A stretch of DNA of 64,000 bases from RYN-230 sp036497945 (GTDB lineage Bacteria; Actinomycetota; Actinomycetes; Streptosporangiales; Streptosporangiaceae): NCBI GenBank assembly GCA_036497945.1, contig DASXIN010000198.1, positions 26,843 through 90,842 of the forward strand. Direction: 5' to 3'. The stretch's first letter is position 1. Each line of letters starts with the position of its first letter. The notes under the pieces are model-generated. The model was not told the origin of the DNA and did not search any database. It saw nothing but the letters and a program-made list of their open reading frames with translations. Positions 26,110-34,755 of the stretch are shown here, in pieces. The position numbers were made by a program, and so were the translations under genes.

Positions 26110-29100
26110 ATGTCGGATAACCGGGATGCCCTGCTGGCCGAGGCGGCTCAACTGGCCAAATCGTCCGGGCAGGCGGACGTGGGCGTCGGTGACCTGCTGA
26201 GCTATTTCCGCGCCTACTACCGGCACGTCCCGGACGAGGACCTGGCCGCGGCCGGGGCGGGCCCGGTGGCCGCGGTGGCCGTGGAGCAGGCCCGGCTGGC
26301 CGCGGACCGGCCGCAGGGCCGGGCCCTGATCCGGGTCGGCCAAGGCGGCTCGGTGGCCGCGTTCGACCCGTCCAGCACGGTGATCGACATCAGCACCGAC
26401 GACATGCCGTTCCTGGTCGACTCGGTGACGATGGAACTGACCCGGCACGGGGTGACCAGCTACCGCATCGTGCACCCGCAGTTGCTGGTCCGCCGGGACG
26501 TGGCCGGGGCGCTGCGCCAGGTGTCCGGGCCGCTGGACGCCAGCCGGAATGGCCACGACGAGCTGGCCGAGTCCTGGACGCACATCGAGGTCGACGTTCG
26601 GGCCTGCGATGTGCCGCTGCCCGGGCTGGAAAAGGACCTGCACCGGGTGCTGCACGACGTCCGGGTATCGGTCGAGGACTACCCGCGGATGCAGGCCAAG
26701 GCCACCTGGCTGGCCGACCGGCTGTCCGCCGAGGGGGCCAGCGCGCCGGCCGAGACCATCGCGCTGCTGCACTGGCTGGCCGACAACCACTTCACGTTCC
26801 TCGGCTACCGGGAGTACGACCTGGTGGACGACCCGGAGATGGCCCTGAAGGCCGTGCCGGGCACCGGGCTCGGCATCCTGCGGCACGACCGGCCGGGGTC
26901 GAAGTCGTTCGGCGCGCTGCCGCCCGAGGTCCGTGCCCGGGCCAAGGAGCCGGTCCGGCTCATCATCACCAAGGCGAACTCCCGGTCCACCGTGCACCGG
27001 CCGAACTACCTGGACTATATCGCGGTCAAGCGGGTGGACGAGGCCGGGCAGATCAACGGCGAGTACCGGTTCCTCGGGCTGTTCACGCAGGCCGCCTACC
27101 ACGAGAGCATCACCCGCATCCCGGTGCTCCGGCGCAAGCTGGCCAGCGTGCTGGACGCGGCCGGGGTGGCCGCGGACAGCCACGACGGGCAAGACCTGAC
27201 CGAGATCCTGGAGGGCTACCCGCGCGAGGAGCTGTTCCAGATCACGCCGCAGGAGCTGGTCCCGATCGCGCTCGGCGTGCTGGCCCTGCGCGAGCGGCGG
27301 CAGACCCGGCTGTTCCTGCGCCGGGACCGCTACGGGCGGTACATGTCCTGCCTGGTCTACCTGCCCCGGGACCGGTACACCACCGCGGTGCGGCTGCGTG
27401 CCCAGGAGGTGCTCCGGCAGGCGTTCGGCGGGGTGGCCGTGGAGTACAGCGCGACGGTGGGCGAGTCGGCGGTGGCCCGGCTGCACGTCGTGGTGCGGGC
27501 CGAGCCCGGCACCCGGCTGCCCGAGGTGAACACGGCCGAGCTGGAAGCCAAGCTAGCCGCCGCGGTCCGGTCCTGGGACGAGGACCTGGCCGCCGCCGCG
27601 CACGAGCAGCTGGGCGAGGTGGGGGCCAAGACGCTGCTCAGCATCTGCTCGTCGGCCATCCCCGAGACCTACAAGGCCGACGTGCCCGCCGTGTACGCGC
27701 TGGATGACCTGAGTCAGATCGTCCGCATGCTGGACTCCGGCGAGCAGGTCGCGTTCGAGATGTGGGAGGCCGAGGGGTTCTCCGGCGGGGTGCCGGTGGA
27801 GGATGCCCCGCCCGGCCGCCCGCTGGTCTGGCGGCTGACCATCTACCGGACCGGGTCGCCGATCACGCTGACCGACGTGCTGCCCCGGCTGCAGCACATG
27901 GGCCTCGAGGTGGTGGACGAGCACCCGTACGAGTTCAAGGGCCCGGGGCTGGCCACGCCGTTCTGGATCTACGACTTCGGGCTGCGCCGCAGCGGGTCGG
28001 GCAGCTCGGCCACGGTGCCCGCGCCGAGCGCGGTCAAGGGCCTGTTCGAGGACGCGCTGGCCGCGCTGTGGCGCGGCCAGATCGAGGACGACGGGTTCAA
28101 CGCGCTGGTCCTCGATGCGCACCTGAGCTGGCGGCAGATCTCGATGCTGCGCGCCTACGCCAAGTACCTGCGCCAGGCGGGCACCCGCTTCAGCCAGGAC
28201 TACATCGAGCGGGTGCTGCGCTCCAACACCACGGTGACCCGGCTGCTGGTCCGGCTGTTCGAGTCCCGGTTCGACCCGGCCCGGCAGGCCGGCCAAGCCG
28301 AGCGCAGCGAGGCCATCACCGAGGAGATCCGCGGCGAACTGGACGACGTCGCGGTGCTCGATCACGACCGGGTGCTGCGCGGCTACCTGGCGCTGATCCT
28401 GGTCACACTGCGCACCAACTACTTCGCCGCGCCCAAAGTAGACCCGGCCGCGGTGCCGTACCTGGTGGTCAAGCTGGACGCGGCCCAGGTGCCCGACCTG
28501 CCCGCGCCGCGGCCGCAGTACGAGCTGTTCGTCTACTCGCCGCGGCTGGAAGCGGTGCACCTGCGGTTCGCCGCGGTGGCCCGGGGCGGGCTGCGCTGGT
28601 CGGACCGCAGCGAGGACTTCCGCACCGAGATCCTCGGCCTGGCCAAGGCCCAGGAGGTGAAGAACTCGGTCATCGTGCCGTCCGGGGCCAAGGGCGGCTT
28701 CGTCTGCAAGCGGCTGCCGGACGCCGCCGACCGCGAGGCGTACCAGGCCGAGGTGCTGGCCTGCTACCGCACGTTCATCAGCGCCATGCTCGAGGTGACC
28801 GACAACCTGCACGCGGGCCAGGTGGTGCCGCCGCCCGGCGTGGTCCGGTACGACACCGACGACCCGTACCTGGTGGTCGCGGCGGACAAGGGCACGGCCA
28901 CGTTCTCCGACACGGCCAACGAGATCGCCATCAGCTACGGGTTCTGGCTGGGCGACGCGTTCGCGTCCGGCGGGTCCGAGGGCTACGACCACAAGAAGAT
29001 GGGCATCACCGCGCGCGGCGCCTGGGAGTCGGTCAAGTTCCACTTCGCCACGCTCGGCGTGGACACCCAGACCACCGACTTCACCGTGGCCGGCATCGGT

Positions 29101-31005
29101 GACATGTCCGGCGACGTGTTCGGCAACGGGATGCTGCTGTCCCGGCGCATCAAGCTGGTCGCCGCGTTCGACCACCGGCACGTCTTCCTGGACCCGGTGC
29201 CGGACCCGGAGGTGAGCTTCGCGGAACGGCAGCGGATGTTCGCGCTGCCCCGGTCCTCCTGGGCCGACTACGAGCCCGCGCTGATCTCGGCGGGCGGCGG
29301 GGTGTGGCCGCGCAGCGTGAAGTCGGTCCCGGTGTCCGAGCCGGCCCGCCAGGCGCTCGGCCTGGCCGATGATGTCCGCGCGCTGTCACCGGACCAGCTG
29401 ATCTCGGCCATCCTGGCCGCGCCGGTGGACCTGCTGTGGAACGGCGGGGTCGGCACCTACGTTAAGGCCAGCAGCCAGTCGCACCGGGACGCCGGGGACC
29501 GGGCCAACGACGCGGTGCGCATCGATGCCACCGCGGTCCGCGCCAGGGTGATCGCTGAGGGCGGCAACCTGGGCGTGACCCAGGCCGGCCGGATCGAGTA
29601 CGCGCTGGCCGGCGGCCTGATCAACACCGACTTCATCGACAACTCGGCCGGCGTGGACACCTCCGACCACGAGGTGAACATCAAGATCCTGCTGGCCGAG
29701 AGCGTGAGCCGCGGCGAGCTCACCCCGGACCAGCGCAACCGGCTGCTGCAGGAGATGACCGACGAGGTCGCCGACCTGGTGCTGCCGGACAACTACCACC
29801 AGAACCGGGCGCTGGCCTCGTCCCGGGCACAGGCCGCGGAGATGCTGCACGTGCACAGCCGGATGATGCGCAAGATGGCCCGGGACGGGCGGATCAGCCG
29901 CCGCCTGGAGGTGCTGCCCGGAGACAAGGAAGTTGCCGAACGCCGGTCCGCGGGACTGGGGCTGACCACACCCGAGTTTGCCGTGCTGCTAGCCCAGGTC
30001 AAGATCGGAGCCGAGCAGGAGATGCTGGCTTCGGCGCTGCCCGACGACCCGTACCTGCGGTCGGTGCTCACCGGGTACTTCCCGGCGCCGCTGCGGGAGA
30101 AGTTCGCCGGGCAGATGGATGCGCACCCGCTGCGCCGGGAGATCATCACCACCGCGGTGGTCAATGACATGGTGGACCGGTCCGGGACCACGTTCCTGTT
30201 CCGGATGAACGAGGAGACCGGGGCGTCGGTGCCCGACATTACGGCCGCGTACCTGGTCGCCCGGCAGGTCTTCGACATGGCCGGGTTCTGGGCCCAGGTG
30301 GAGGGGCTGGACGGCGTGGTGGACGTGCCCACCCAGCTGGACATGCTGCTGGAGGGGCACAAGCTGACCGAGCGGGGCACCCGGTGGCTGCTGCACAACC
30401 GGCGGCCGCCGTTCGATATCGCGGAGACCATCGACTTCTTCTCCGGCGGCGTGCTCTCCGTCACCTCCGGGCTGCCCAAGCTGCTCACCGGCCGGGACCG
30501 GTCCGAGTTCACCAGGCGGCTCGACTCGTTCACCGCCCGCGGGGTGCCGCATGCGCTGGCCGAGCGGGTGGCCGGGATGGTGCCCGCCTACTCGGCGTTC
30601 GACCTGGTAGAGATCGCCGCGGCGGTCGGCCGCAGCGTGGATGAGACCGCGGAGGTCTACTTCGACCTGGCCGACCGGCTGCAGATCGCCCGGCTGCGGG
30701 ACCGGATCACCGCGCTGCCCCGGGACGACCGGTGGAACACGATGGCCCGGGCCGCGCTGCGCGACGATCTGTACGCTGCACACGCCGCGATCACCCGGGA
30801 CGTGCTCGAAGTGACCGGCCCGGGCCGCCCGGAGGAGCGGCTCGGTGTCTGGGTGGAGCGGAACGGCACCGCGGTCAGCCGGGCCACGCAGACCCTGACC
30901 GAGATCTGGGAGAGCGACCGGTTCACCGTGGCTATGCTGTCCGTCGCGGTCCGCGCGATTCGGACACTCGTCACAGCAAGTGCGCTTCCCGAACATCCTG
31001 GGTGA
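26110..31005 (+). CDS. gdhB: NAD-specific glutamate dehydrogenase, large (180-kDa) type
   Basis: A 1631-residue protein of the L_180 NAD-GDH class first described in Streptomyces clavuligerus, which deaminates glutamate to 2-oxoglutarate for catabolism. N-terminal ACT-like regulatory regions (about residues 50-700) precede the catalytic core: ARGGLRWSDRSEDFRTEILGLAKAQEVKNSV near residue 820, GAKGGFV, and the Rossmann part with GIGDMSGDVFGNGML and AEGGNLGVTQAGRIEYA. The C-terminal helical domain extends to the end. It fits with pruA and other amino-acid catabolic genes upstream. The gene follows kynA by 21 nt. Confidence 0.96.
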   Translation: MSDNRDALLAEAAQLAKSSGQADVGVGDLLSYFRAYYRHVPDEDLAAAGAGPVAAVAVEQARLAADRPQGRALIRVGQGGSVAAFDPSSTVIDISTDDMPFLVDSVTMELTRHGVTSYRIVHPQLLVRRDVAGALRQVSGPLDASRNGHDELAESWTHIEVDVRACDVPLPGLEKDLHRVLHDVRVSVEDYPRMQAKATWLADRLSAEGASAPAETIALLHWLADNHFTFLGYREYDLVDDPEMALKAVPGTGLGILRHDRPGSKSFGALPPEVRARAKEPVRLIITKANSRSTVHRPNYLDYIAVKRVDEAGQINGEYRFLGLFTQAAYHESITRIPVLRRKLASVLDAAGVAADSHDGQDLTEILEGYPREELFQITPQELVPIALGVLALRERRQTRLFLRRDRYGRYMSCLVYLPRDRYTTAVRLRAQEVLRQAFGGVAVEYSATVGESAVARLHVVVRAEPGTRLPEVNTAELEAKLAAAVRSWDEDLAAAAHEQLGEVGAKTLLSICSSAIPETYKADVPAVYALDDLSQIVRMLDSGEQVAFEMWEAEGFSGGVPVEDAPPGRPLVWRLTIYRTGSPITLTDVLPRLQHMGLEVVDEHPYEFKGPGLATPFWIYDFGLRRSGSGSSATVPAPSAVKGLFEDALAALWRGQIEDDGFNALVLDAHLSWRQISMLRAYAKYLRQAGTRFSQDYIERVLRSNTTVTRLLVRLFESRFDPARQAGQAERSEAITEEIRGELDDVAVLDHDRVLRGYLALILVTLRTNYFAAPKVDPAAVPYLVVKLDAAQVPDLPAPRPQYELFVYSPRLEAVHLRFAAVARGGLRWSDRSEDFRTEILGLAKAQEVKNSVIVPSGAKGGFVCKRLPDAADREAYQAEVLACYRTFISAMLEVTDNLHAGQVVPPPGVVRYDTDDPYLVVAADKGTATFSDTANEIAISYGFWLGDAFASGGSEGYDHKKMGITARGAWESVKFHFATLGVDTQTTDFTVAGIGDMSGDVFGNGMLLSRRIKLVAAFDHRHVFLDPVPDPEVSFAERQRMFALPRSSWADYEPALISAGGGVWPRSVKSVPVSEPARQALGLADDVRALSPDQLISAILAAPVDLLWNGGVGTYVKASSQSHRDAGDRANDAVRIDATAVRARVIAEGGNLGVTQAGRIEYALAGGLINTDFIDNSAGVDTSDHEVNIKILLAESVSRGELTPDQRNRLLQEMTDEVADLVLPDNYHQNRALASSRAQAAEMLHVHSRMMRKMARDGRISRRLEVLPGDKEVAERRSAGLGLTTPEFAVLLAQVKIGAEQEMLASALPDDPYLRSVLTGYFPAPLREKFAGQMDAHPLRREIITTAVVNDMVDRSGTTFLFRMNEETGASVPDITAAYLVARQVFDMAGFWAQVEGLDGVVDVPTQLDMLLEGHKLTERGTRWLLHNRRPPFDIAETIDFFSGGVLSVTSGLPKLLTGRDRSEFTRRLDSFTARGVPHALAERVAGMVPAYSAFDLVEIAAAVGRSVDETAEVYFDLADRLQIARLRDRITALPRDDRWNTMARAALRDDLYAAHAAITRDVLEVTGPGRPEERLGVWVERNGTAVSRATQTLTEIWESDRFTVAMLSVAVRAIRTLVTASALPEHPG

Positions 31006-31044
31006 GTTGGCGGGCGATCGTCCTTTCGAATGCCCGCGCTCGCG

Positions 31045-31050
31045 TAGGCT
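31045..31050 (+). promoter_or_regulatory. Leaderless-type -10 box TAGGCT before prfB
   Basis: TAGGCT lies 7 nt before the prfB ATG, in the 52-nt gap after the glutamate dehydrogenase gene. There is no Shine-Dalgarno sequence before the ATG. Confidence 0.5.
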
Positions 31051-31057
31051 TTCCCGC

Positions 31058-32167
31058 ATGGCAGGTACCGATCCCGCAAATGAACTCTCGGAACTGTCGT
31101 CGACGCTTACCAGCGTGGAGTCCGTCCTCGACCCCGAGGCCATGCGGCGTGAAGCTGACAACCTGAGGGCACGCGCCGCCGACCCCGGGCTCTGGGACGA
31201 CCAGGAGAAGGCCCAGGCGGTCACCCGCCGGCTCTCCTACCTGGAGGGGGAACTGAGCCGGCTGGACAGCCTGCGGCGCCGCCTCGACGACACCCGGGTG
31301 ATGTTCGAACTGGCCGAGAGTGAGCACGACGAGCCGACCCGCGAAGAGGCCACCCGCGATCTCACTGCGCTCCGCAAGGAGATCGACCAGCTCGAGGTCC
31401 GCACGTTGCTGTCCGGCGAATACGACGCCCGGGAGGCGCTGATCACGATCAACGCCCAGGCGGGCGGGGCCGACGCGGCCGACTGGGCGGAGGGGCTGCG
31501 GCGCATCTACCTGCGCTGGGCCGAGCGGCATGGCTACCCGAGCGAGATCTACGACACGTCCTACGCGGAAGAGGCGGGCATCAAGTCCACCACCTTCGCC
31601 ATCAAGGCGCCGTACGCCTACGGCACGCTGCGCGGCGAGCACGGCACGCACCGGATGGTGCGCATCTCCAAGTACGACAACCAGGGCCGCCGGCAGACCT
31701 CGTTCGCCGGGGTGGACGTTATCCCGGTGGTGGAGCAGGCCGACCACATCGACATCCCGGAAGACGAGATCCGGGTGGACGTCTACCGCTCCAGCGGGCC
31801 CGGTGGCCAGGGCGTGAACACCACCGACTCCGCGGTGCGGCTGACCCACTTGCCTACCGGGATCGTGGTGTCCTGCCAGAACGAGCGCAGCCAGATCCAG
31901 AACAAGGCCACCGCGATGGCGGTGCTCCAGGCCAAGCTGCTGGAACGCAAGCGGGCCGAGCAGGCGGCCAAGATGGCTGAGCTGCGCGGAGACTCCTCCG
32001 GCAGCTGGGGCACGCAGATCCGAAATTACGTGCTACACCCGTACCAGAACGTCAAGGACGTGCGCACCGGCTTCGAGACCGGGAACACCGCCGCGGTGAT
32101 GGATGGCGAGATCGACGACTTCATCGAGGCCGAGATCAGGTGGCTGCGCAAGAATCCCACGGGGTGA
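31058..32167 (+). CDS. prfB: Peptide chain release factor 2
   Basis: Class I release factor that reads UAA and UGA and triggers peptidyl-tRNA hydrolysis. The 369-residue protein has the catalytic GGQ in YRSSGPGGQGVNTTDSAVRL and all flanking RF2 blocks. The frame is continuous, so the programmed +1 frameshift known from enterobacteria is absent, as expected in actinobacteria. The region that normally contains the SPF recognition tripeptide reads HRMVRISKYDNQGRRQTSF, so SKY replaces SPF. The gene begins the conserved order prfB-ftsE-ftsX-smpB. Confidence 0.96.
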   Translation: MAGTDPANELSELSSTLTSVESVLDPEAMRREADNLRARAADPGLWDDQEKAQAVTRRLSYLEGELSRLDSLRRRLDDTRVMFELAESEHDEPTREEATRDLTALRKEIDQLEVRTLLSGEYDAREALITINAQAGGADAADWAEGLRRIYLRWAERHGYPSEIYDTSYAEEAGIKSTTFAIKAPYAYGTLRGEHGTHRMVRISKYDNQGRRQTSFAGVDVIPVVEQADHIDIPEDEIRVDVYRSSGPGGQGVNTTDSAVRLTHLPTGIVVSCQNERSQIQNKATAMAVLQAKLLERKRAEQAAKMAELRGDSSGSWGTQIRNYVLHPYQNVKDVRTGFETGNTAAVMDGEIDDFIEAEIRWLRKNPTG

Positions 32168-32213
32168 CCGCGCGGGCCGGCCGGGTGAGCGCAGCGGGCT
32201 AGTCGGCCGAAGG

Positions 32214-32393
32214 TCAGTGCGCGAGCTGTAGCGATAGGGCGAGCAGAGTGAGCGCGAGCAGGATGGCCAGGATCAGCGGCTTGCTCAGGCCGGAGTGATG
32301 GTGCACCTGGGCCCGTGCGGCCTGGCAGGCCGGGCAGCGCGCCTCGACCACAGGCCCCGCGCACTGCGCGCAGATCAAGTGTTCACAACTCAC
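32214..32393 (-). CDS. 59-residue zinc-ribbon membrane microprotein
   Basis: A small protein on the complement, between prfB and ftsE. It starts MSCEHLICAQCAG and continues EARCPACQAA, giving two Cys pairs suited to bind one zinc ion. A single hydrophobic C-terminal helix (about residues 39-57, KPLILAILLALTLLALSL) would anchor it as a tail-anchored protein with the ribbon in the cytoplasm. GTG 32393 is preceded by GGAGG at 7-nt spacing, a strong translation signal. It runs opposite to its neighbours. I know no named family; the function is unknown. Confidence 0.75.
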   Translation of the reverse strand: MSCEHLICAQCAGPVVEARCPACQAARAQVHHHSGLSKPLILAILLALTLLALSLQLAH

Positions 32394-32465
32394 CTGGGTC
32401 CCTCCGGTCCGCGCCCCGCCCGGGCCAGTTCGGCAGTGTTGCCCGCTGCGAGCCGCATTCCCCCC

Positions 32466-32471
32466 TAGACT
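32466..32471 (+). promoter_or_regulatory. Candidate -10 box TAGACT for the ftsEX transcript
   Basis: TAGACT lies about 90 nt before ftsE. It is followed by GTG at 32477, which opens a 37-codon frame overlapping the ftsE start, so either a long leader or a short leaderless upstream frame is possible. Confidence 0.35.
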
Positions 32472-32561
32472 AGCCCGTGGTCAAACCGGACAGCCCCCCA
32501 GTTCCCGGATGGCCGTCTGGCAGCCGGATTCGGCCGCCTGGTCCGCATTTCCGTCGAGTGA

Positions 32562-33263
32562 GTGATGGGCCCTGTGATCCACTTCGATAACGTCACTAAG
32601 GCGTACCCGAGCCAGAGCCGGCCGGCCCTGGAGAACGTCACGATCGACGTCGAAAAGGGTGAGTTCGTCTTCCTGGTCGGCTCGTCCGGCGCGGGCAAGT
32701 CGACGTTCCTGCGGCTCGTCCTCAAGGAGGAGAAGCCGACCGAGGGCAAGATCCACGTGGCCGGCAAGGATCTCGCCCGGCTGACCAGCTGGAAGGTGCC
32801 CTACCTGCGGCGCCGGATCGGCTGCGTGTTCCAGGACTTCCGGCTGCTGCCCAACAAGAACGTCTACCAGAACGTGGCCTTCGCGCTGCAGGTGATCGGC
32901 AAGCCGCGCCGGTTCATCCGCAAGGTGGTGCCGGAAGTGGTGGACCTGGTCGGGATGGAAGGCAAGCACGACCGGATGCCGCACGAGCTGTCCGGTGGTG
33001 AGCAGCAGCGGGTAGCGATGGCCCGGGCGTTCGTGAACCGGCCGATGATCTTGCTGGCCGACGAGCCGACCGGGAACATCGACCCGGCCACCTCCATCGG
33101 GATTATGAAGGTTCTGGACCGGATCAACCGGACAGGGACTACGGTCGTCATGGCGACGCACGACGCGGCGATCGTGGACTCGATGCGCAAGCGGGTCATC
33201 GAGATCGAGTACGGCAAGATCGTGCGCGACCAATCACGCGGGGTGTACGGCCAGGCGTACTGA
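32562..33263 (+). CDS. ftsE: Cell division ATP-binding protein FtsE
   Basis: ATPase of the FtsEX complex, which activates peptidoglycan hydrolases at the septum. Walker A VGSSGAGKSTFLR, the FtsE-typical FQDFRLLPNKNVYQNVAFAL, signature LSGGEQQRVAMARAF, and Walker B ILLADEPTGNID are all present in 233 residues. Start choice is not certain: ATG 32565 or GTG 32574 (which gives the common beginning MIHFDNVTK) are alternatives, and no strong Shine-Dalgarno decides. ftsX follows after 84 nt. Confidence 0.96.
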   Translation: MMGPVIHFDNVTKAYPSQSRPALENVTIDVEKGEFVFLVGSSGAGKSTFLRLVLKEEKPTEGKIHVAGKDLARLTSWKVPYLRRRIGCVFQDFRLLPNKNVYQNVAFALQVIGKPRRFIRKVVPEVVDLVGMEGKHDRMPHELSGGEQQRVAMARAFVNRPMILLADEPTGNIDPATSIGIMKVLDRINRTGTTVVMATHDAAIVDSMRKRVIEIEYGKIVRDQSRGVYGQAY

Positions 33264-33347
33264 CCAGCTCAGTGGCCCTCCCGCGGGCGACTGACGGGGT
33301 CTGGGCGGTACCGGATACCGAGGAATTACCGAGGGATTCAAGCAACC

Positions 33348-34265
33348 ATGCGTGGACAGTTCCTGTTTTCGGAGGTCTGGACCGGCCTCCGGCGCAACCT
33401 CACCATGACGGTTGCGCTGGTTGTCGTGGTGGCGATCAGCCTGTCGCTACTCGGCACCGGGCTGCTGTTCGTCAAGCAGGTGGACAACACCCGGACCTAC
33501 TGGCAAGGCCGGGTCCAGCTGTCGATCTACCTGTGCACCACGACCAGCGTGAGCCCGCAGTGCAAGCAGAACGGCCCGGCCACCCCGACCGAGCGGCAGC
33601 AGATCTACAACGACCTGCTGTCCCTGCGGTCGCACGGCGTGCAGCACGTCTACTACGAGTCGCAGGCCCAGGCGTTCGCCCGGTTCAAGCAGGACTTCGC
33701 CCAGGACAAGTCATTCGCCAGCCTGGTCACCCAGAACGAGATCCCGGACTCCTTCCAGGTCAAGCTGGCCAACGCGCAGGCCGACTACAACGTGGTGGCC
33801 GGCACCGTGCAGGGCCGCCCCGGGGTGGACAACATCGTCAACGTCCAGTCGATCCTGTCCAATTTCTACAAGCTGCTGAACGGGGCGCGGGACGCGGTCA
33901 TCATCGTCGCGGTCATCCTGGTCATCGCGGCCATCCTGCTGGTCGCCAACACCATCCGGCTGTCCGCGTTCAACCGCCGCCGGGAGACCAGCATCATGCG
34001 TCTGGTTGGCGCGTCCAACTTCTACGTTCAGCTACCCTTCCTGCTAGAAGGAGTCATCGCGGGGATGTTCGGCTGGCTGATCGCAGCCGCGTTGCTCGTC
34101 GCAGTCAAGACGATGGGCCTGGATGCGCTGCAGCAGTACTTCCCCTACAACGTGCGGCTCAGCCTTGCCGACCTCATCGAGGTCATCGTCCTGGCCATGG
34201 TCATGGGAGTGGTGCTCTGTGGCGTCACGTCCTTCCTCACCCTCAGGCGTTATCTACGCGCCTGA
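33348..34265 (+). CDS. ftsX: Cell division protein FtsX
   Basis: Membrane partner of FtsE, 305 residues. One helix lies near the N-terminus (TMTVALVVVVAISLSLLGTGLLFV), followed by an external domain of about 130 residues that includes YLCTTTSVSPQCKQN with a possible disulfide, and then three C-terminal helices of the FtsX domain (AVIIVAVILVIAAILLVANT and two more). The motif RRRETSIMRLVGASNFYV is the typical cytoplasmic coupling loop. It is followed by smpB after 19 nt. Confidence 0.95.
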   Translation: MRGQFLFSEVWTGLRRNLTMTVALVVVVAISLSLLGTGLLFVKQVDNTRTYWQGRVQLSIYLCTTTSVSPQCKQNGPATPTERQQIYNDLLSLRSHGVQHVYYESQAQAFARFKQDFAQDKSFASLVTQNEIPDSFQVKLANAQADYNVVAGTVQGRPGVDNIVNVQSILSNFYKLLNGARDAVIIVAVILVIAAILLVANTIRLSAFNRRRETSIMRLVGASNFYVQLPFLLEGVIAGMFGWLIAAALLVAVKTMGLDALQQYFPYNVRLSLADLIEVIVLAMVMGVVLCGVTSFLTLRRYLRA

Positions 34266-34284
34266 GCCCGGCGGACGCTGAGCC

Positions 34285-34755
34285 ATGGCATCCACTTCGC
34301 GGCAGCAGTCCACGGTCATCGCCCGCAACCGGCGGGCCCGGCACGACTACCAGATCGAGGACACCGTCGAGGGCGGTCTGGTGCTCACCGGGACCGAGGT
34401 GAAGTCGCTGCGGGCGGGCCGGGCGTCGCTGACCGATGGGTTTGCCCAGATCCAGGACGGTGAGATCTGGCTGCACGGGGTGCACATCCCCGAGTACACC
34501 CAGGGCACCTGGACCAATCATGAACCACGCCGGCCACGCAAGGTGCTGCTGCACCGCAGGGAGATCGACCGGTGGGCCAGCCAGACGGCAGAACGCGGGC
34601 TCACCATTGTGCCGTTGTCGCTGTATTTTAAAGATGGCCGGGTCAAGGTCGAATTGGCCCTGGCGCGCGGCAAACGTACCTACGACAAGCGTCACGACTT
34701 GGCCGAACGCGATGCTGCTCGGGAGGTGGAACGTGCCTTCCGGCGGCGGGGCTGA
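34285..34755 (+). CDS. smpB: SsrA-binding protein SmpB
   Basis: Binds tmRNA and brings it to stalled ribosomes for trans-translation. The 156-residue protein has the family blocks NRRARHDYQIEDTVEGGLVL, GTEVKSLRAGRASL, HIPEYTQGTWTNHEPRRPRKLL-like sequence and the basic C-terminal tail KRTYDKRHDLAERD. Its RNA partner ssrA is encoded 2.2 kb downstream. The stop overlaps the ATG of the next gene (TGATG). Confidence 0.97.
   Translation: MASTSRQQSTVIARNRRARHDYQIEDTVEGGLVLTGTEVKSLRAGRASLTDGFAQIQDGEIWLHGVHIPEYTQGTWTNHEPRRPRKVLLHRREIDRWASQTAERGLTIVPLSLYFKDGRVKVELALARGKRTYDKRHDLAERDAAREVERAFRRRG

Noticed and set aside
26104..30533. Very long frames antisense to the glutamate dehydrogenase gene, some above 500 codons
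   Set aside because: High-GC coding DNA gives long open antisense frames. These translations are repetitive in Gln, His, Arg and Gly and lack recognisable motifs.
31058..31160. Programmed frameshift in prfB
   Set aside because: The frame is continuous with no internal TGA, as is normal in actinobacteria.
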